From Salarias fasciatus (Eukaryota; Chordata; Actinopteri; Blenniiformes; Blenniidae), in contig NC_043757.1 in assembly GCF_902148845.1 (NCBI RefSeq), positions 2,675,730 to 2,739,729 on the forward strand: DNA of 64,000 bases, in the 5' to 3' direction. Below are positions 1 through 13,090 of the stretch, in pieces (within the stretch, counting starts at the first letter, position 1; the number at the start of each line of letters is the position of its first letter). The notes under the pieces are model-generated. The model had not been told where the DNA came from. It ran no database searches and was given only the letters and a program-made list of their open reading frames with translations. The position numbers and the translations under genes were made by a program.

Positions 1-700
1 GGGGGCGTGCGGGGGGCCCGGCTCGCTCCCACCCCGCCCCCCGGTGAAGATCGCGTGCGGAATCCAGGCGGCTGGGAGCGAGCCGAGGGAGCGCTCGGCG
101 CTGCTGCGCCCCGGCGCCGTGACCTTCCCGGGCGCGCCGCACTGAGCATGCTCCGTGGCGTCCGCAGCGTTTCGTGACAGCACTAATAGCCTGCATGGAT
201 CACTGGCACGCAGAGTCACCTCCAATTACCAGGATCTCCATCTTCACCGGGGCTCCGCCGCCGCCGCCGCCGCGCTCGCGTCTCGGCGGGGCGCCGCCGC
301 CCGATTGGCCGGCCGAGGTGCCGGTCTCGCCCCGGCTCCGCCCCCTTCGCGCCCCTCCCCCGCCGGCCTCCTCGCTCAGTGGCCGGCCGTGGCCCCGCCC
401 CCCCGGCGAGGGGAGGAAGGGGCGTGCGGCGCTCCTCATCCTCACCTCGCGGCTTCACGCTCCATTATCCATGCGGGCCTCCATCCCTCCGCTCATCCCT
501 CGCTCCTCCTCTCCTCGCTCGTCCCGATGAAATAAACATCCAGATGTTCGGCGGCGGCGCTTCCCTCCTGCTGACCTGCGTCCGGCGGCCATCTTTAACC
601 CACTTTCTCCTGCCGCTGCCGAGCGAAGCCGAGCTCAGCCTCCGCTCCGCTCCTCCGCTCTCCGTCCCTCTGAAGAGGCTCCGGCCTGCAGGACTCTGGC
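1..700. promoter_or_regulatory. CpG island, promoter-like
   Basis: The block is very CpG-dense, with GC boxes (GGCCCCGCCCCCC near 389-402), an inverted CCAAT box (ATTGG at 304-308) and runs of CCG. A less GC-rich stretch at about 170-243 stands out as ordinary complex sequence and may be part of an exon or a conserved 5' UTR. Short open frames cross it in several phases, and none matches a protein I know. The gene served is unknown and may lie left of the window. Confidence 0.6.
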
Positions 701-2370
701 TTCACAGCCTCCAGGTCAAAGGTCACGGAGCAGGAGGAACGCTGACGTATCCCCGGCTCCGGCCGCTGAGCAGAAACGCCCGAGTCTTCAGGAACCACTC
801 CCCCGAAAACCAGCAGGACGCCATCGATCCGGGACCAACAAACCAGCCGGGACCTGCAGAACTCCCCAGAACTCAGAGAAGACCCGATAAAAGCAGAGAA
901 AACTCTCAGAAACCCAGGAGGAAAAACAACCGAGAAAACAATCAGGACCAAATACATGATCTGGAAACCTTCAAAAACCCAACAAATCAGAAAATACATG
1001 AAAAAGAAAAGAGAAACATGAAAACTCAAAATCCGGTCAAACGTCATGAAGCACCGGTCAGAAGGAACCCAAGACGACCCGTCAAGATCCAACAACAACT
1101 CAGAAACCAGAAACCCAGAAACCCAGGGACCCAGGGACCAGGGACCAGGAACCCAGACAGGAACCGTCAGAAGTCCTCAAAAACTACCCAGAATCCTGAA
1201 AGATTCTAATAAAAGCTGCCAGAAACCGGACCAGAGGGGTCCTGGGACCCGGCCGGCCCAGGTGGGTGCAGGGTGCAGGGTGGAGGGGGTCTGCCTCCTC
1301 CACCGCCCTGCTGGGACCCACTGAAGCCTCTCTCCTCCTGCTCTGTTCTTTTTGTCTCCGTCTCCTCTGACCTGCAGGCCAGGTCAAAGGTTGCCGGGCA
1401 GGAAACACACTGACAAATCCCCCGAGAGGGAAATCCTGCTGGATTCGAACCAGAGAACCAGGCTGGGGGGCTTCACACGTCCGACCGTTAGAAAAGCTAA
1501 TCTGGGACGAGGCGAGGAGGCGAAAGAGAAGCAGGCTCACTAACGACTCTGGACGGACGGGCCGACTCACCGAGGCCGCGACAAGTCTGGAAAGACGAGA
1601 AAAATAATCCAGAACCTGTCGGAACGCAGAGGAAACGACAGACCAAGAACAAATAAAGAACAGGCGAAAAATAATCAAAAAGCAGTAAAAACAGAGAAAA
1701 CACTGACGAAACAACAAGCAGCACGACGACTGAACAGACAACTGTTTGAAAACAGACGAAAAACTGTCAAAAAAGCACAAAAAGTGATGGAAAAAAAAGA
1801 AAAATAACTGAAAAAATAATGGAAAAGAAGTGAAAAAATAGATAAAAAAAATATTAAAAATACAAACAGTCTGAAAAATAATTTTATAAAAATAGTAAAC
1901 TGTTTCAAAACAGCCAAATAAAGGTCAAAGAAGCCGTCAGACTGTTGGAAAAGGTAAAACAGATCAACAGTCTGAAAAACGTCAAACTAGACAGAAAACA
2001 GTGGAGAAACGGTCCGAGTGGAGGATCTCGGTTTGATTTCCTGATTTCAGGAGAAAACAGGAAGTGGTCTGAAGGAAGTGGAGGTGCGTACAGGTGCGGC
2101 AGTGGACAGGCTGTCCGGGGGGGAACAGAGAGGACAGCAGGAAGAGGCAGACCCGACGGGAGCCCACCGGGTCGGAGCGACGGCTGCTCGGGATTCAAAC
2201 CCGGCGCCCTGTCAGCGGGACGCCCCGCGGCGCCGACGCACGCTCACACCCAGCGTTTCTGCTTTTCAGGGGGAGACGAGTCCGAGGACAGAAATCAGAG
2301 CAGGTTTGAAAACTGAAGCTCTGCTCAGAAACCAGAGAGAGGAGGTCAGAGAGTCGCCGAGAACCAAAGA
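700..2370. other. Non-coding stretch, purine-rich
   Basis: A-rich sequence with many AGAAACCC-like words. Open frames cross it on both strands, but they have skewed composition and no recognisable domain. I see no exon here. Confidence 0.5.
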
Positions 2371-2510
2371 GAACCCAATAGAACCCCATAGAACCCCATA
2401 GAACCCAATAGAACCCAACAAAACCCAATGGAACCCAACAGAACCCCATAGAGCCCCATAGAACCCCATAGAACCCAACAGAACCCCATAGAACCCAATA
2501 GAACCAATCA
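2371..2510. repeat. 10-bp minisatellite (GAACCCCATA)
   Basis: Fourteen head-to-tail decamers of the form GAACCCMAYA or GAGCCCCATA, with small substitutions. Open frames reading through it are repeat artefacts. Confidence 0.95.
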
Positions 2511-3230
2511 GGATCCTCTGAAAACCAAACATCGGCAGTCAGACCACCAGAGCATCCAGACTACAGAGCATCTTCCTCCCTCTGGTTGCGTCTCGGAGGC
2601 CACAGGTCTGGATTCTCGTCACGCTGCTCAGTCTGATGACTTTAATTCTGAATTCCAGGCTCGACTCTCCCGTTTCTATCAAGAACCATTTGTCGGATTA
2701 TAAACGAGTTTGACTGAAGGCTCCAAACAGAATGAAACAGGCGCCGCATACGCTTCCTCTCCGCTGCTGCTCCTCCTCCTGTTTCTGCAGCATGAGGAAG
2801 CTTTCGGCGCTTCGTGGCAGAAAAAAAAAAAAAAGCGCCTGCTGAGAGAGAAACGGACCTGATGAGAGAAAAGTGGGCGAAGCAGAACGGAGCTGAGCCG
2901 TCAGCAGCTTCACACATTTACGTTGCAGAGACGACGGCGAGTTTAACGCCGCACCGACAGCTAGCATCAGCAGCTAGCACGGACAGCTAGTGCTCGTGCG
3001 GTGGAGGCTGCAGTGACACTAGAACGTCTGTATTTCCTGCAGTGATCCTCTGGGTCGCTTTATGTGATCTCCAGGAATCGTAGAGAATCTTTATCAAGAA
3101 AAAAATGAAACAAAACAACAGCTTAAAATCAGCTTTTTGTTTTTTTTCATAGATCTAGATTCCTGATGCTAAGCTAATGTGTTGTGCTAACATGGGGAGG
3201 AGGCTCCGAGATGGAAAATATAATCTGAGA

Positions 3231-3488
3231 CCCGAAGAGGAGGAGAGGAGGAGAAGAGGAGGAGAGGAGGAGGAGGAGAGGAGAAGAGGAGGAGAGGAGG
3301 AGGAGAGGAGGAGGAGGAGAGAATCTCCTGATGAAGAGCAGACTGAGGAGTAGAGGAGGTCTGAAGCTCTCAGAGACAGAAACACTAAAAGCAGCTGAGA
3401 GGGCGTGACCTCCCCCCCCCCCCCCCCCCCCCCAGCCCCGCCTCCTCCTCCTCCTCCTCCTCCTCCTCCTCTTCCTCTTCCTCCTCTG
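3231..3488. repeat. Polypurine tract, C22 run and CTC tract
   Basis: GAGGAG-type purine repeats fill 3236-3331. An uninterrupted run of 22 C lies at 3412-3433, followed by a CTCCTC pyrimidine tract to about 3486. The two tracts are roughly inverse to one another, so both intramolecular triplex and hairpin forms are conceivable. Confidence 0.9.
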
Positions 3489-3792
3489 TTGATTCCACGG
3501 AGGTCCATCGCGTGACCACTAATCGTGATCGGAGCTCCATCAGCTCGCCATCAGCTGATCAGCTCAGCTCGCCGAAACGCAAAGCGGCGGCGCCGCCCTC
3601 CGAGAGGTCAGAGGTCACTGCAGCAGGTTCAGTGTCGGCCGTGGGCGAGGCCGCTCGGCTCCAGGCGAGACGGGAAGAAACGTGGAGCTGACGGCAGGAA
3701 GTGACACGTTTCTGATGTCAAGACAAAATGATCGTCTCTTTAATCCACTTCCATCAGTCTGAATGCAGAAGCTCAGCAGGTTCAGCCGAACC

Positions 3793-3848
3793 TCCGCCGC
3801 CCCGCCGCCGCCCCGCCGCCGCCCCGCCGCCGCCCCGCCGCCGCCCCG
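3793..3848. repeat. CCGCCGCCCCG minisatellite
   Basis: A short GC-only tandem array of about 11-bp units in an otherwise ordinary stretch. Confidence 0.9.
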
Positions 3849-4428
3849 CACCTCACAGCTCAACACATTCATTCAGAAAACACTTATTACACAGAAAATC
3901 CAGTTCAAAACGATTTAAATACAGAAATATGTTTAAATTTCTCCTAAAATCTGTTTTTATTGCTGATTTTTTTGTGGATTACGGAATTTCATGTATTTTG
4001 TTTTGGATTATTTTATTATAAAACAAATAAATGATTGATTTCATAGTTCTGTGTGATAGAAAAGAAAAAAATCTCTCCATCCTTCAATTATTTTGAAATA
4101 TTTTAGATATTGATCAAATCACCATTAAAGCTAATATTACAATATTGTGTAATAGTCATAAGTAATTGTGATAATTAAAATAATTATAGTACAATAATAA
4201 AAATAAAAATATATATTATATTACAGTAATAATATTACTGCTCATTTCTGAAGCCTGAAGAGTTTCAATTCCATTACAACTGCACTTTTATTTTTTTTTT
4301 ATACTAAATGAAATGAACACAGAATCTAAATAATTAAAACAACAATAATAATAATAAAAATAAAAATCATAACAATAATTTAATGAGTGAAAATACTCAA
4401 AAAGATATTGAGTGAAAAAAATGGAAAC

Positions 4429-4434
<6 letters not shown>

Positions 4435-4485
<51 letters not shown>
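4435..4485. repeat. (TG)n microsatellite
   Basis: About 25 TG units. A complementary CA run follows 80 bp downstream, so the two could pair as a hairpin. Confidence 0.97.
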
Positions 4486-4490
<5 letters not shown>

Positions 4491-4562
4491 TAGAGGAGGA
4501 ATGTAACATTAAAAAGGACTAAAATTTCAATGAACTATATAGAATTGGACTGTTTATATAAT

Positions 4563-4564
<2 letters not shown>

Positions 4565-4622
<58 letters not shown>
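4565..4622. repeat. (CA)n microsatellite
   Basis: About 29 CA units, complementary to the TG run at 4435-4485. Confidence 0.97.
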
Positions 4623-4623
<1 letters not shown>

Positions 4624-6639
4624 GTTCAGAATAATATCAGAATGTAGTAACGAACACAAACGAAGGAGAAAGTAAAACTCTGTAAAAACACTGCTAAATG
4701 TTCTGAATTCTTCTGAAAGCTGAAAGACGACGAAAAACCTGAACTGAAGAAAAAGAAAAAAATTTCTTCAATCTGAAAAACAGCCGAGAGAAAAAGTTCC
4801 GTTATTTCGATTACAACCAAATAGAGGATTCAGGTAGATTACAGATCATGTTTCCAAGCTGTATTTCTGTAAATAACTGTATAAAATCTGTTAAAATAAA
4901 AGACGTGTTCAGCAGAAAACTTGGAGTGAAAGTGTAAAACCAATATTTCTGTCCTGATGAAGTTCAACTTTTAAAAAAGCAGCAAAATACAGAATAACTC
5001 AGTTTTCAGTTCAGCCTGACGAGGGGAAAAGGACGTTTACTGACGAAGTTCTGTGGATTCTTCTCTCGTTTTGGTTTTGATTCTCAGTTATTGATGGAAT
5101 TTATTCTGATACTTTTCCCACTAAAATGAGACGGGTTTTTTTTCTCACTTTCCACCAAAGAAAATTCTTGAGAAGTGAGGAAGGAGCTCAGCGGATGAGG
5201 CTACTATGACCCGGCTCAGGACCGCAGGTCAGAGTTCATTCTGCTGTTTGAAGCTTTTCTCTGATTCACACAGTTTGGCTGTTTTAATCATTTCTTCCAG
5301 TCTCCTTCGCCCTCTGAGCCATTTTGACTTTCTTGACAGTTTCCAACAGTTTGGCTCCTCTCTTTCTTCTTTAAATAATTTTTTTCAGTTTATTTGTTTT
5401 TGTTTGTTTTCTATTTTTTTTTTTGCATTTTGTAGCAGTTTTAGCCTCATTAGTCATTTTCACCAGCAGGTGTGCAAATAAAATTTAAAATAAAGTTTGT
5501 GATAGGATGAAAATTGTTTGACATGAAATTTTCTGAAAGCTTCTGAGTAAAAATATCCTCATTCTGAACCAAATGATTAAACCCAAATTATTAACACTCG
5601 ATCTGAAATGTTTAAAACAAATTTAAAGTGAAAATCTGCCCTGGTGTGTCGGATCAATGTACAGAAATTTAAGGAAGAATGTAAAACTAAAAAAAACACT
5701 AAAAAGCCAAAAGTGGATTTTACAAGGAAATTAATCGTACAGTTCTACAAAAAAAGTGAAATTAAATCATCAATAAAGCAAAATTGTATCAATTATTCAA
5801 ATAAATTCAAGTGAGATTAATTTTTTCGGTGAACGAAAAAGAACTTCATGAAAAAGTTTTCAATTTAAAAAAACAAACTGTCACAGTTTGATTCAAAGTT
5901 TTCGGTTTAGATTTAAAAATCACTTTATTAAATGAAAAGTTTTGATAAAGGTGAAAATTTAAATGAAGAAAAGAGAAATACTTTATGATGAAAAAAATCC
6001 TGAGTTTAAAAACTGGAGACTTTTATTATTTCTGTCAGCTCATTCTTTTCAGTTTCATTATTTTAGGAAAATAAGTTCACTTTTTTTAAATAACTTCAGC
6101 GTTATGGATAAATACTCATTAATTATTTATTTATTTGTGTTTATTTTCCACTGGAACACAACATAAAATCCTACAGTTTTAATCTTTCTTAACATTTCAA
6201 GTTTTTTCTGACTGGAGATGTTTTTTGTTTTGTTTTTCGATGTAGTTTTTTTTTCCTTCCTTCTTACTGTTTGACTGATTTTAACAGTTTTTTTTTTTCA
6301 ATTAGTTTTATCTCAGATTTACTTTATTTGTCCTGATTGTTTCTTATCTATATTTTAATGATTTGTTGTGTTTTTGTTCTCATTTTTTAATGGGATTTGA
6401 TGGGTAAATTAAAAACCCTCCTTCACTCGTCATTAAACCTTCAGTGATGGCCGCTTCCTGCAGTTTGTAAACTTTATGCTGTTATGAATTTAAACTGGTG
6501 ACTCTCAGCTGTGAGATTCGGTCTCGACTCGTCTTTCCTCCGTTTCTGAGTCTGAAGGAAACCAGCTGGAGCTGAGGAGACTCCTGTCAGATTGGGAGAT
6601 TGAGTCTCTGAATTTGTGTGGATTATTTCTCCTTCATCC

Positions 6640-7560
6640 CGGATTGGAGCCGTGAACCTGCTCTGAACCGCGGTCCTGCGCTGGGCGGAGCCAGCTGGCC
6701 CCGGGGCTGCTGGGTAATGTGGTGTGAGATCAACAGCAGCAGCTTCCTGCCCAAACCGGGAGGAGGCCGTGGTCGTCGCCGGCTGGCCGCCGGCTGAAAC
6801 CCGACACCCGGCGCCGTGCCGGAGCCCGCCGGTCGAATCAGCCGGTGCTGCCGGCTGAAACTGATACACACCAGCACGAGTCCGCTAGCTAGCTGTAGCG
6901 GTGACGCTAATCCGTGGTGTCGGCAGGGCCCCAAAAGCTGCCGTCCGTCACCCGCCCGTCGCCACGGCAACGCAGCTCCCACCGACGGAGACTGTCAGTC
7001 AGCTAGCTGCACGCTAGTAACCGATTACTGACATGGAAACAGCCGCAACTGTTAGATATTTCATCGTACGTTAAGTAGATGCTGTTTCATTAGCATTAGC
7101 ATTAGCGAAAGCTCCTGTGGTGAAGGTTACTAATTCAATGAACTCCTGTTTGCTGGAGAACCGTTAAAGTGAACTAACCCGGGCTGTAGCGTTAGCGTCA
7201 CCCCGTAGCTACGCAGCATGCTTCAATAGCGGTTAGCTTCCCTCTCGGACTGAGCTGCAGGTCGCTAGCTCGCTGGTCCCAGACGTTCCGTTACAGCTGA
7301 GGAGAAAATCCGACTGTCGTCTGTGTTTTCTGCCACTTTTTACAGACGCTTAAAATCCTCTGCAGGCCTGTGTGGAGGAAGCCGGCGGGACGGCGGCGCC
7401 CGGAGGGAGCAGATGGTGGACGGGCGAAAAACAATCAGCCCCGGCTTCACTCTCCTCACAGATGAAGGGATAAAACCAGCGGGGCTGATGGGAGCAGCGC
7501 TCCTCGGTCGGGACGGCGGCCGGCTGCTCGCCCAAACACTTTTAACAAGAGAGGAGGGAA
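6640..7560. promoter_or_regulatory. CpG-rich block with X-box motif
   Basis: GC- and CpG-rich sequence after a long AT-rich region. It contains a near-consensus RFX X-box, GTCGCCACGGCAAC at 6958-6971. The GCTAGC/TTAGC words common in fish intergenic DNA are scattered through it. No first exon can be fixed. Confidence 0.4.
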
Positions 7561-7799
7561 CCCGGCTTCAGCTGAGCCCTCACACGCACACACACACACA
7601 TGCACACACACACACACGGCCAGCGCTGAGGGCTGGCGGCTCGCTGACCAGGAACCTTCACTGCACTTTAAAAACTCCTGCCTGGTTCGGCGGCTGCAGT
7701 TTGCCTGACGGACGTGGAAAAGCCGAGCCGCCATGTTTCCGTGGAGACGGCGCTGCCGCTGGCGGCGGCCGGGCGGCTTTACGCCGTGTTTACCTGCGC

Positions 7800-9105
7800 C
7801 GCGACACACCTGCTCACAGGTCACTAATGTTAGGCACTCCTGAGGGATAATGCTGCCGGATAACAGGAGGCTTTACCGCTCAGCCTAATCCTGTGTGCCA
7901 ACACTAAGAGCTGCATTTGGCCAACAGCTGCACCGTGCAGCAGGAATCCACCGCAGGGGGCACAACACACTGAGCTTTCAGCGCAATACACACACACACA
8001 CACACGCGGTGCTACATTCCTATAGGCTGAGTGAGTGCCACTGTCTGATGCCACTTCACTGTTCCTCACAGCAGAACAGTCTCGTTTCTACTGACACCTC
8101 ACTTCCTGCAAGATCATGAGAATCCATTGTCTGTGGTCACTGTACTGGCGATGACACCGCTACAATCCATCGTCTGTGAACACTTCACCGTCCACAACTA
8201 AAAAAAAAAGGAAAGCAGATTCCCCGTTCTTGATTCATCGCTGTAGCAGCCTGACACTCCATTGTCTGTGGTCACCTCGCTGTTCATGCTGTCGATGGTC
8301 CACTGTCAGGGCTCAGTCAGCTGTCTGCCCAAAGGCAGGCCTGCCCAGTGTCTGTGGACACCTCACAATCTGAAGGATCACTTCACTGTCTGCAGTCACA
8401 CCGTTCAAACCAACGCAGGTCGTCCACTGTCGGCGGACGCTCCACTCACTTCAAAGTGCTTCTGCTAACGCAGCTCCAGTCACTGCAGTTACAGACGGTG
8501 GGTGGAAGCTGCAGCACACAGCGAAAGACTCAGATAAACTTTTTGGTTGTGTGACTAAAGTGAAAAGACGAGCGGTGGAACCAGGACCCCCCCTCCAGGA
8601 CGGCCCCCCCCTCCAGGACCGCCCCTCCAGCGCCCCCCCTCAGGACCGGTCTGAGGCGTGTTTGATGGCATGTGAAGTAATCGAGGTAACGACGCGGCGT
8701 GGGGAGAGCGGGGAGGAGGAGGTGGGGCAGGAGGTGGAGGAGGGGGAGGGGGGCGCTCGGACACCTTGACCCTCCTCAGGGGTCGGGCGAGGAGGTTAAG
8801 CAAACAGGTCACTGGCTTTGACAATAATCCCGTCCGCAGCTCGGACAGCATCACAGGCTGCTGTTGTTCTAAGGAAGCTGGGAAGGGGAAGGAGTCTGAA
8901 GAACCACGAGACCCCCGTGACCCCCGTGACCCCCGTCACCCCCCGCTATAGGCACCAGCCCGGTATATGGCCCCCGATGGAGGAAATGCTCCAGTCAGAC
9001 ACAGAAAAAGCAGTCTGGAGGCTAATCTGTACAGGTTTGTTAAGAGTTTGTTTTTGTGTGTGTGAGAAAAACTGAATTAAATGATTGAAAAATTTAACCC
9101 AAACT
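7800..9105. other. Non-coding stretch with C-rich repeats
   Basis: Short CA runs lie at 7987-8006 and C-rich repeats (CCTCCAGGACC-type) at 8582-8650. GACCCCCGT repeats follow at about 8910-8940. No exon was recognised. Confidence 0.5.
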
Positions 9106-9109
9106 ACAC

Positions 9110-9400
9110 AATCACACTAAAACCAGCCCAAACTGGTTTAATGTGAAAATAAAACCAGCTCAAACTCATTTAACACGCCACTAAACCAGCCTAAACTAGT
9201 TTAACAAGACACTTAACCAGCCTAAACCAATTTAATATGGCATTTAACAGCACAACCCAGTTCAGAATGAAATTAAATCAGCTGATACTAGTTTAATATG
9301 ATGCTAAAAACCAGCCCAAACCGGTTGAACACACCACTAACTCAATCCAAACTAGTTTAATATGACACTAAATCAGCAAAACTAGTTTAACATTAACTAA
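9110..9400. repeat. Degenerate minisatellite, about 40-bp unit
   Basis: Repeated AACCAGCCCAAACTGGTTTA-like units separated by variable A/T-rich spacers. Each unit core is itself a small palindrome around CCAG...CTGG. Confidence 0.75.
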
Positions 9401-10373
9401 AAAAGAGCCAGGAACAAATTTAAATTTGTCTCAATCAAGTTTGAAATTATCAAAATGAATCTAAAACAGCCTCAAAAAGCGCAACATGACCCGTTCAGAA
9501 CTAGTTAAATATCAGATCGTCATCAGTCTAAAGTCAAACAAAAGCACATGTGGAATCTGTTCCAGACGAACAGATGAAGATGATGATGATGGTGACGATG
9601 ATGATGATGAAGGTGAGTGGGTGAACTGGAGCCCTGGATTCGCGGCTGCTACCCTCATCTTTCTGTCTCCCCTCCTCTGACCTGAACGCCGCTAAAAGCT
9701 CGACGCCGCGGGCGAAACGTGAGCCGCCGCCACGCTACGCCACGCTACGCTGGCTAAGCTAACGGTGCTAATGGCCTCTCTGGCCCGTCGCCAACACTTT
9801 CCCTCCCCGGCCGGCTCTCCTTCCACACCGGCTCGACCCGTGACGCTCAGCTCCGTGTCTGACTCCGCCCACTCGCCTCTTCTCCAGCCTAACACCCTGT
9901 CAAGTCTGACCTTTGACCCCGGCTCTCTCCCCTCTGCCAGCTTCCCTTCCTCTCTCTTTCAGGGCCCGTCTTCTTTTCTCCTCCTCTGACTAATTGCTGT
10001 CTGTTGGTCTGAAACGCCGGTCCTGCTGGATTAGGGAACCCTGCCGTTTGGCGGCGACGCCCTCCGATCCTCTGGAACGTTTTATTTAGACGCACAAACA
10101 ACATTCATGTGGTCACCAAGAGAAAAACAACCTTTCACTTTGTTTAGTTTAGTTTAGTTTAAAACTACTATACAATATAAAAGTTCTGATATTGTCCAAT
10201 ATCTGAAAGTTGTCAAATATAAAACACAAAACTTACATGTTTCCATGCAAACATAATTTATCAACTACAAAGATTTGAAATCCAGAATCCTGAAAGATCT
10301 AAACTTTCTATTTAGCTTTGAAGGTTCCTATTTTGTGATAATTTATAACTGTTTGTTCTTATTGAGCGTCCTG

Positions 10374-10387
10374 CCGCCCTCTAGTGG
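10374..10387. promoter_or_regulatory. CTCF-like motif
   Basis: CCGCCCTCTAGTGG fits the known CTCF core GCGCCCYCTRSTGG apart from its first base. It sits in the left copy of a degenerate local duplication (10363-10440 and 10688-10785). Confidence 0.35.
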
Positions 10388-10691
10388 CCGTTATGAGAAG
10401 AGCAGTGGAGGAGGAGGTCAGGGCGGATCGATGGGTGGAAAAATCATTTTCAAACTGATGATTTAAACACACCGAAAGACTTCCTGCCTCTTTTCTTTTT
10501 CCGTGTTCAAACACTTAAAATGTGTTTAACTTAATACGGAAATAATCTACTTCTTATAGTCGTTTTTTCATGTGGAAATACAGTGAAATCGACAATGTAA
10601 AAGGTTTAAAATGGTCTTTAAGCTGCTTAATTCAATGTACTTGTTGATATTTAGTGAACAGCAGAGATATCAGAGGGAGAAGACCAAGGCA

Positions 10692-10705
10692 GCGCCCTCC
10701 AGTGG
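10692..10705. promoter_or_regulatory. CTCF-like motif
   Basis: GCGCCCTCCAGTGG, in the same orientation as the motif at 10374, in the right copy of the same duplication. Confidence 0.35.
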
Positions 10706-10799
10706 CCACTGTGAGCATAACAGGACAGCAGAGGAGGTGACCGGGAGGAGGTCGGGGTGGACTGACGGGTGGACGCAGCTTTACCTCTAATCAATAATA

Positions 10800-12735
10800 C
10801 CGTCTGAGATAACGTCACATCAGCAGCGTTTACACGTCAGTTTTTATTAAATAAGACGGAATAGTTTCTGATTAGCAGATCCGATCGGCCCGTTTACATC
10901 AACACTGAATAAAGTAATGGAGTAATGAAAACTGTGCCAGTTTATATGTCCCAAGATGTGATCTGACTTATTTCAGTGGATCAATCCCATAATGCTTTGC
11001 ACTGTGAGTGGCTTGTGACATGAACACAGAATCCCACAACTGGTTTTACCCATAAGTCCACTGACATAAAGAAAACAGACTTAACCAGCGTGGATTTTCC
11101 TTTTTCATAATTTTTGAACCTGCAACACCAAAGAAACCTTCTCTGAGATCAAAACAGAATCAGGAGGAGAAATTTCAGTTGGATGGTGCAAATTTAACCG
11201 TGTGGGATTAATTCTGGTCCGTGTAACCACGGCTACTGAGGCTCCGATTAAAGACGTGTTCAGATTATCTGGATCATGTTCAGATTCAACATGTTGTTTC
11301 TAAACAGTGATCAGAAACTGTGATGAAAATGTGGGAAAGGCCAGCAGAAGGTTTATTTAACGTGATCTTAAATATCTAAGACTTCAGTCATGTTTGGATT
11401 CTGATCAGAGCAGAATGAGAACAGGAGGAGAAAGAAATGTGGAGAAACCTGAGAGCTGCTGTCCTGACAGGCTAATAGAGAGAGCCCGGCGGGATTATCA
11501 GGGTTTCTGCCACAGGCCGGAGTAACAGACACCTCTGGCTCTAATCCGGCTCCAGATCTGCCGCGGTTCAGCGGATTTCCGGGTAACTCTGACCTGTGAG
11601 CTGGACGCCTCCTCCCGGCCGGCTCGCCCGGTCCTCCTCCTGTTGGAGGCAGAGAGCGAGACGGCTCTAAAGAGAGCAGGGTTTCACCTGATGCACCTGA
11701 ACGCACCGCTTCAGGTCCGCCTCGGGGACAAAGGCCGCCTTGTAGCTGCAGACTGCAAGCTAACGCTAGCTCTGCATGCTAACTGGAATAGCAGCTCCAA
11801 AACACATTCACTGGGTAAAAGAAATACAGGCGGCCCAGCAGACGAGCTCTGGAAACATGTTTATTAGTTTTTACATTTAAAAAACTAAGAACAAAATGTT
11901 TTCAGGATATAAACTCAGCAAAGCGGCGGGGATGACAGAACCTGGAGAGGAGCTGATCCAGAAACGGTTCGGAGCTCCTCAGAGATGAATCTGTTCCAGC
12001 GTCTTTTTCACTTTTTACGTCCCAGAAGTTCACCAACAGAAAAGCCTGATTCTGCCAGGAAAACATGGAAACACCAGAAACAAATATATCTATCGGACTT
12101 CCTGGAGTTTATTTAGTCTCAGTGTCGTCTGGCGCCCGTCACGCCCGCGGGGATCCCGGCTCGGGCCACAGACCAGCCGTTGGTAACCGCAGCGGCTCCC
12201 CGGGAGTGTTTGAGGGATGACAGGGACGGGCCGGTGAGGCGAGGCTGCAGCTGCAGCTGGTCTGGCCGCCGTCCGGCTTCCTCTCGTCTTCCTCATTTCC
12301 ATAAAAGTGACTTCACCCCTGGCTGTGCGTTGATGGTCTGTTAGGAAGGGATGGATGGCTGCCGCCGGGCGGCGGCACGCACGCCGTCCTCCTGCACGCC
12401 ACGCAGGACCCGCTCGGCTCCGAGCGCCTCGGTCGCCGGCCGTCACGCCTCCTGTTCGCGTTATCCGACCTGAACCGGGGAGCCGCGCACCAAATCACAA
12501 ACAGCCGCTCGGGTTTCTCCCGCCGCCGGTGGAGGTTTGCAGGAAGAAGCATTTTGCCCACATTTCTCCAGTGAATCACAGATTTAAGGTTTTAACTCAG
12601 CGGGCTGCAAACCGCCGCTCTTCACTTCCTCCGTATCGACTCTCTGGAGCTGAAAGGTTATATATACAACGATTCTCATCCTGGTATTATCGCCATTTAG
12701 ACTTGATTTGCATACGTGGCTGATTTGAAAAAACA
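10800..12735. other. Mixed non-coding stretch
   Basis: Moderately GC-rich, non-repetitive segments at about 11450-11700 and 12110-12720 alternate with ordinary intergenic DNA. They could be conserved non-coding elements or unrecognised exons. No open frame shows a domain I know. Confidence 0.35.
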
Positions 12736-13090
12736 GACTGTTCTGTCTAAAACTGCTACTAAAAAGCTACAAACTGCTAGAATTTATGATTTAAAGGCTA
12801 CAAACTATTAAATTGTAAATTAAATGGACTAAAACTGCTAAAATTATGATTAAAAAAGGTAAAACAGTTAAAACTGATATTAAAAGGCTACAAAATGAAG
12901 ACGGCTAAAAGTACAATGTAAAAAAACAACAAAAAGCTATAGAGTAACAACCGCAAACTGCAAAATGACCTATTTATAAGAAAGGCTAAAACTCCCACAA
13001 CAGTGATTAAAAAAGGCTACAAACTGTTAAATTGTGATAAAAAAAATAAATAAATAAAAATAAAAGGCTGCAACTGTTGCTAAAACCAGA
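12735..13090. repeat. Degenerate tandem repeat, GGCTACAAACTGTTAAA words
   Basis: Imperfect A-rich units of about 35-45 bp built from GGCTACAAACTG and TTAAAATTGTGATTAAAA words. Confidence 0.6.

Larger units (their letters stand above)
3860..6480. other. AT-rich intergenic DNA
   Basis: Strongly AT-rich sequence with homopolymer runs and no plausible exon. It contains a TG run and a CA run 80 bp apart, listed separately. Confidence 0.6.

Noticed and set aside
379-1209. A 276-codon plus-strand frame at the CpG island
   Set aside because: GC-rich then A-rich composition gives Pro/Arg- and Asn/Lys-rich peptides with no similarity to a protein I know. Competing frames exist on the other strand.
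9774-9989. 72-codon Ser/Pro-rich frame with a MASLARR start
   Set aside because: The start is plausible but the composition is low-complexity, and I saw no homologue or splice context.
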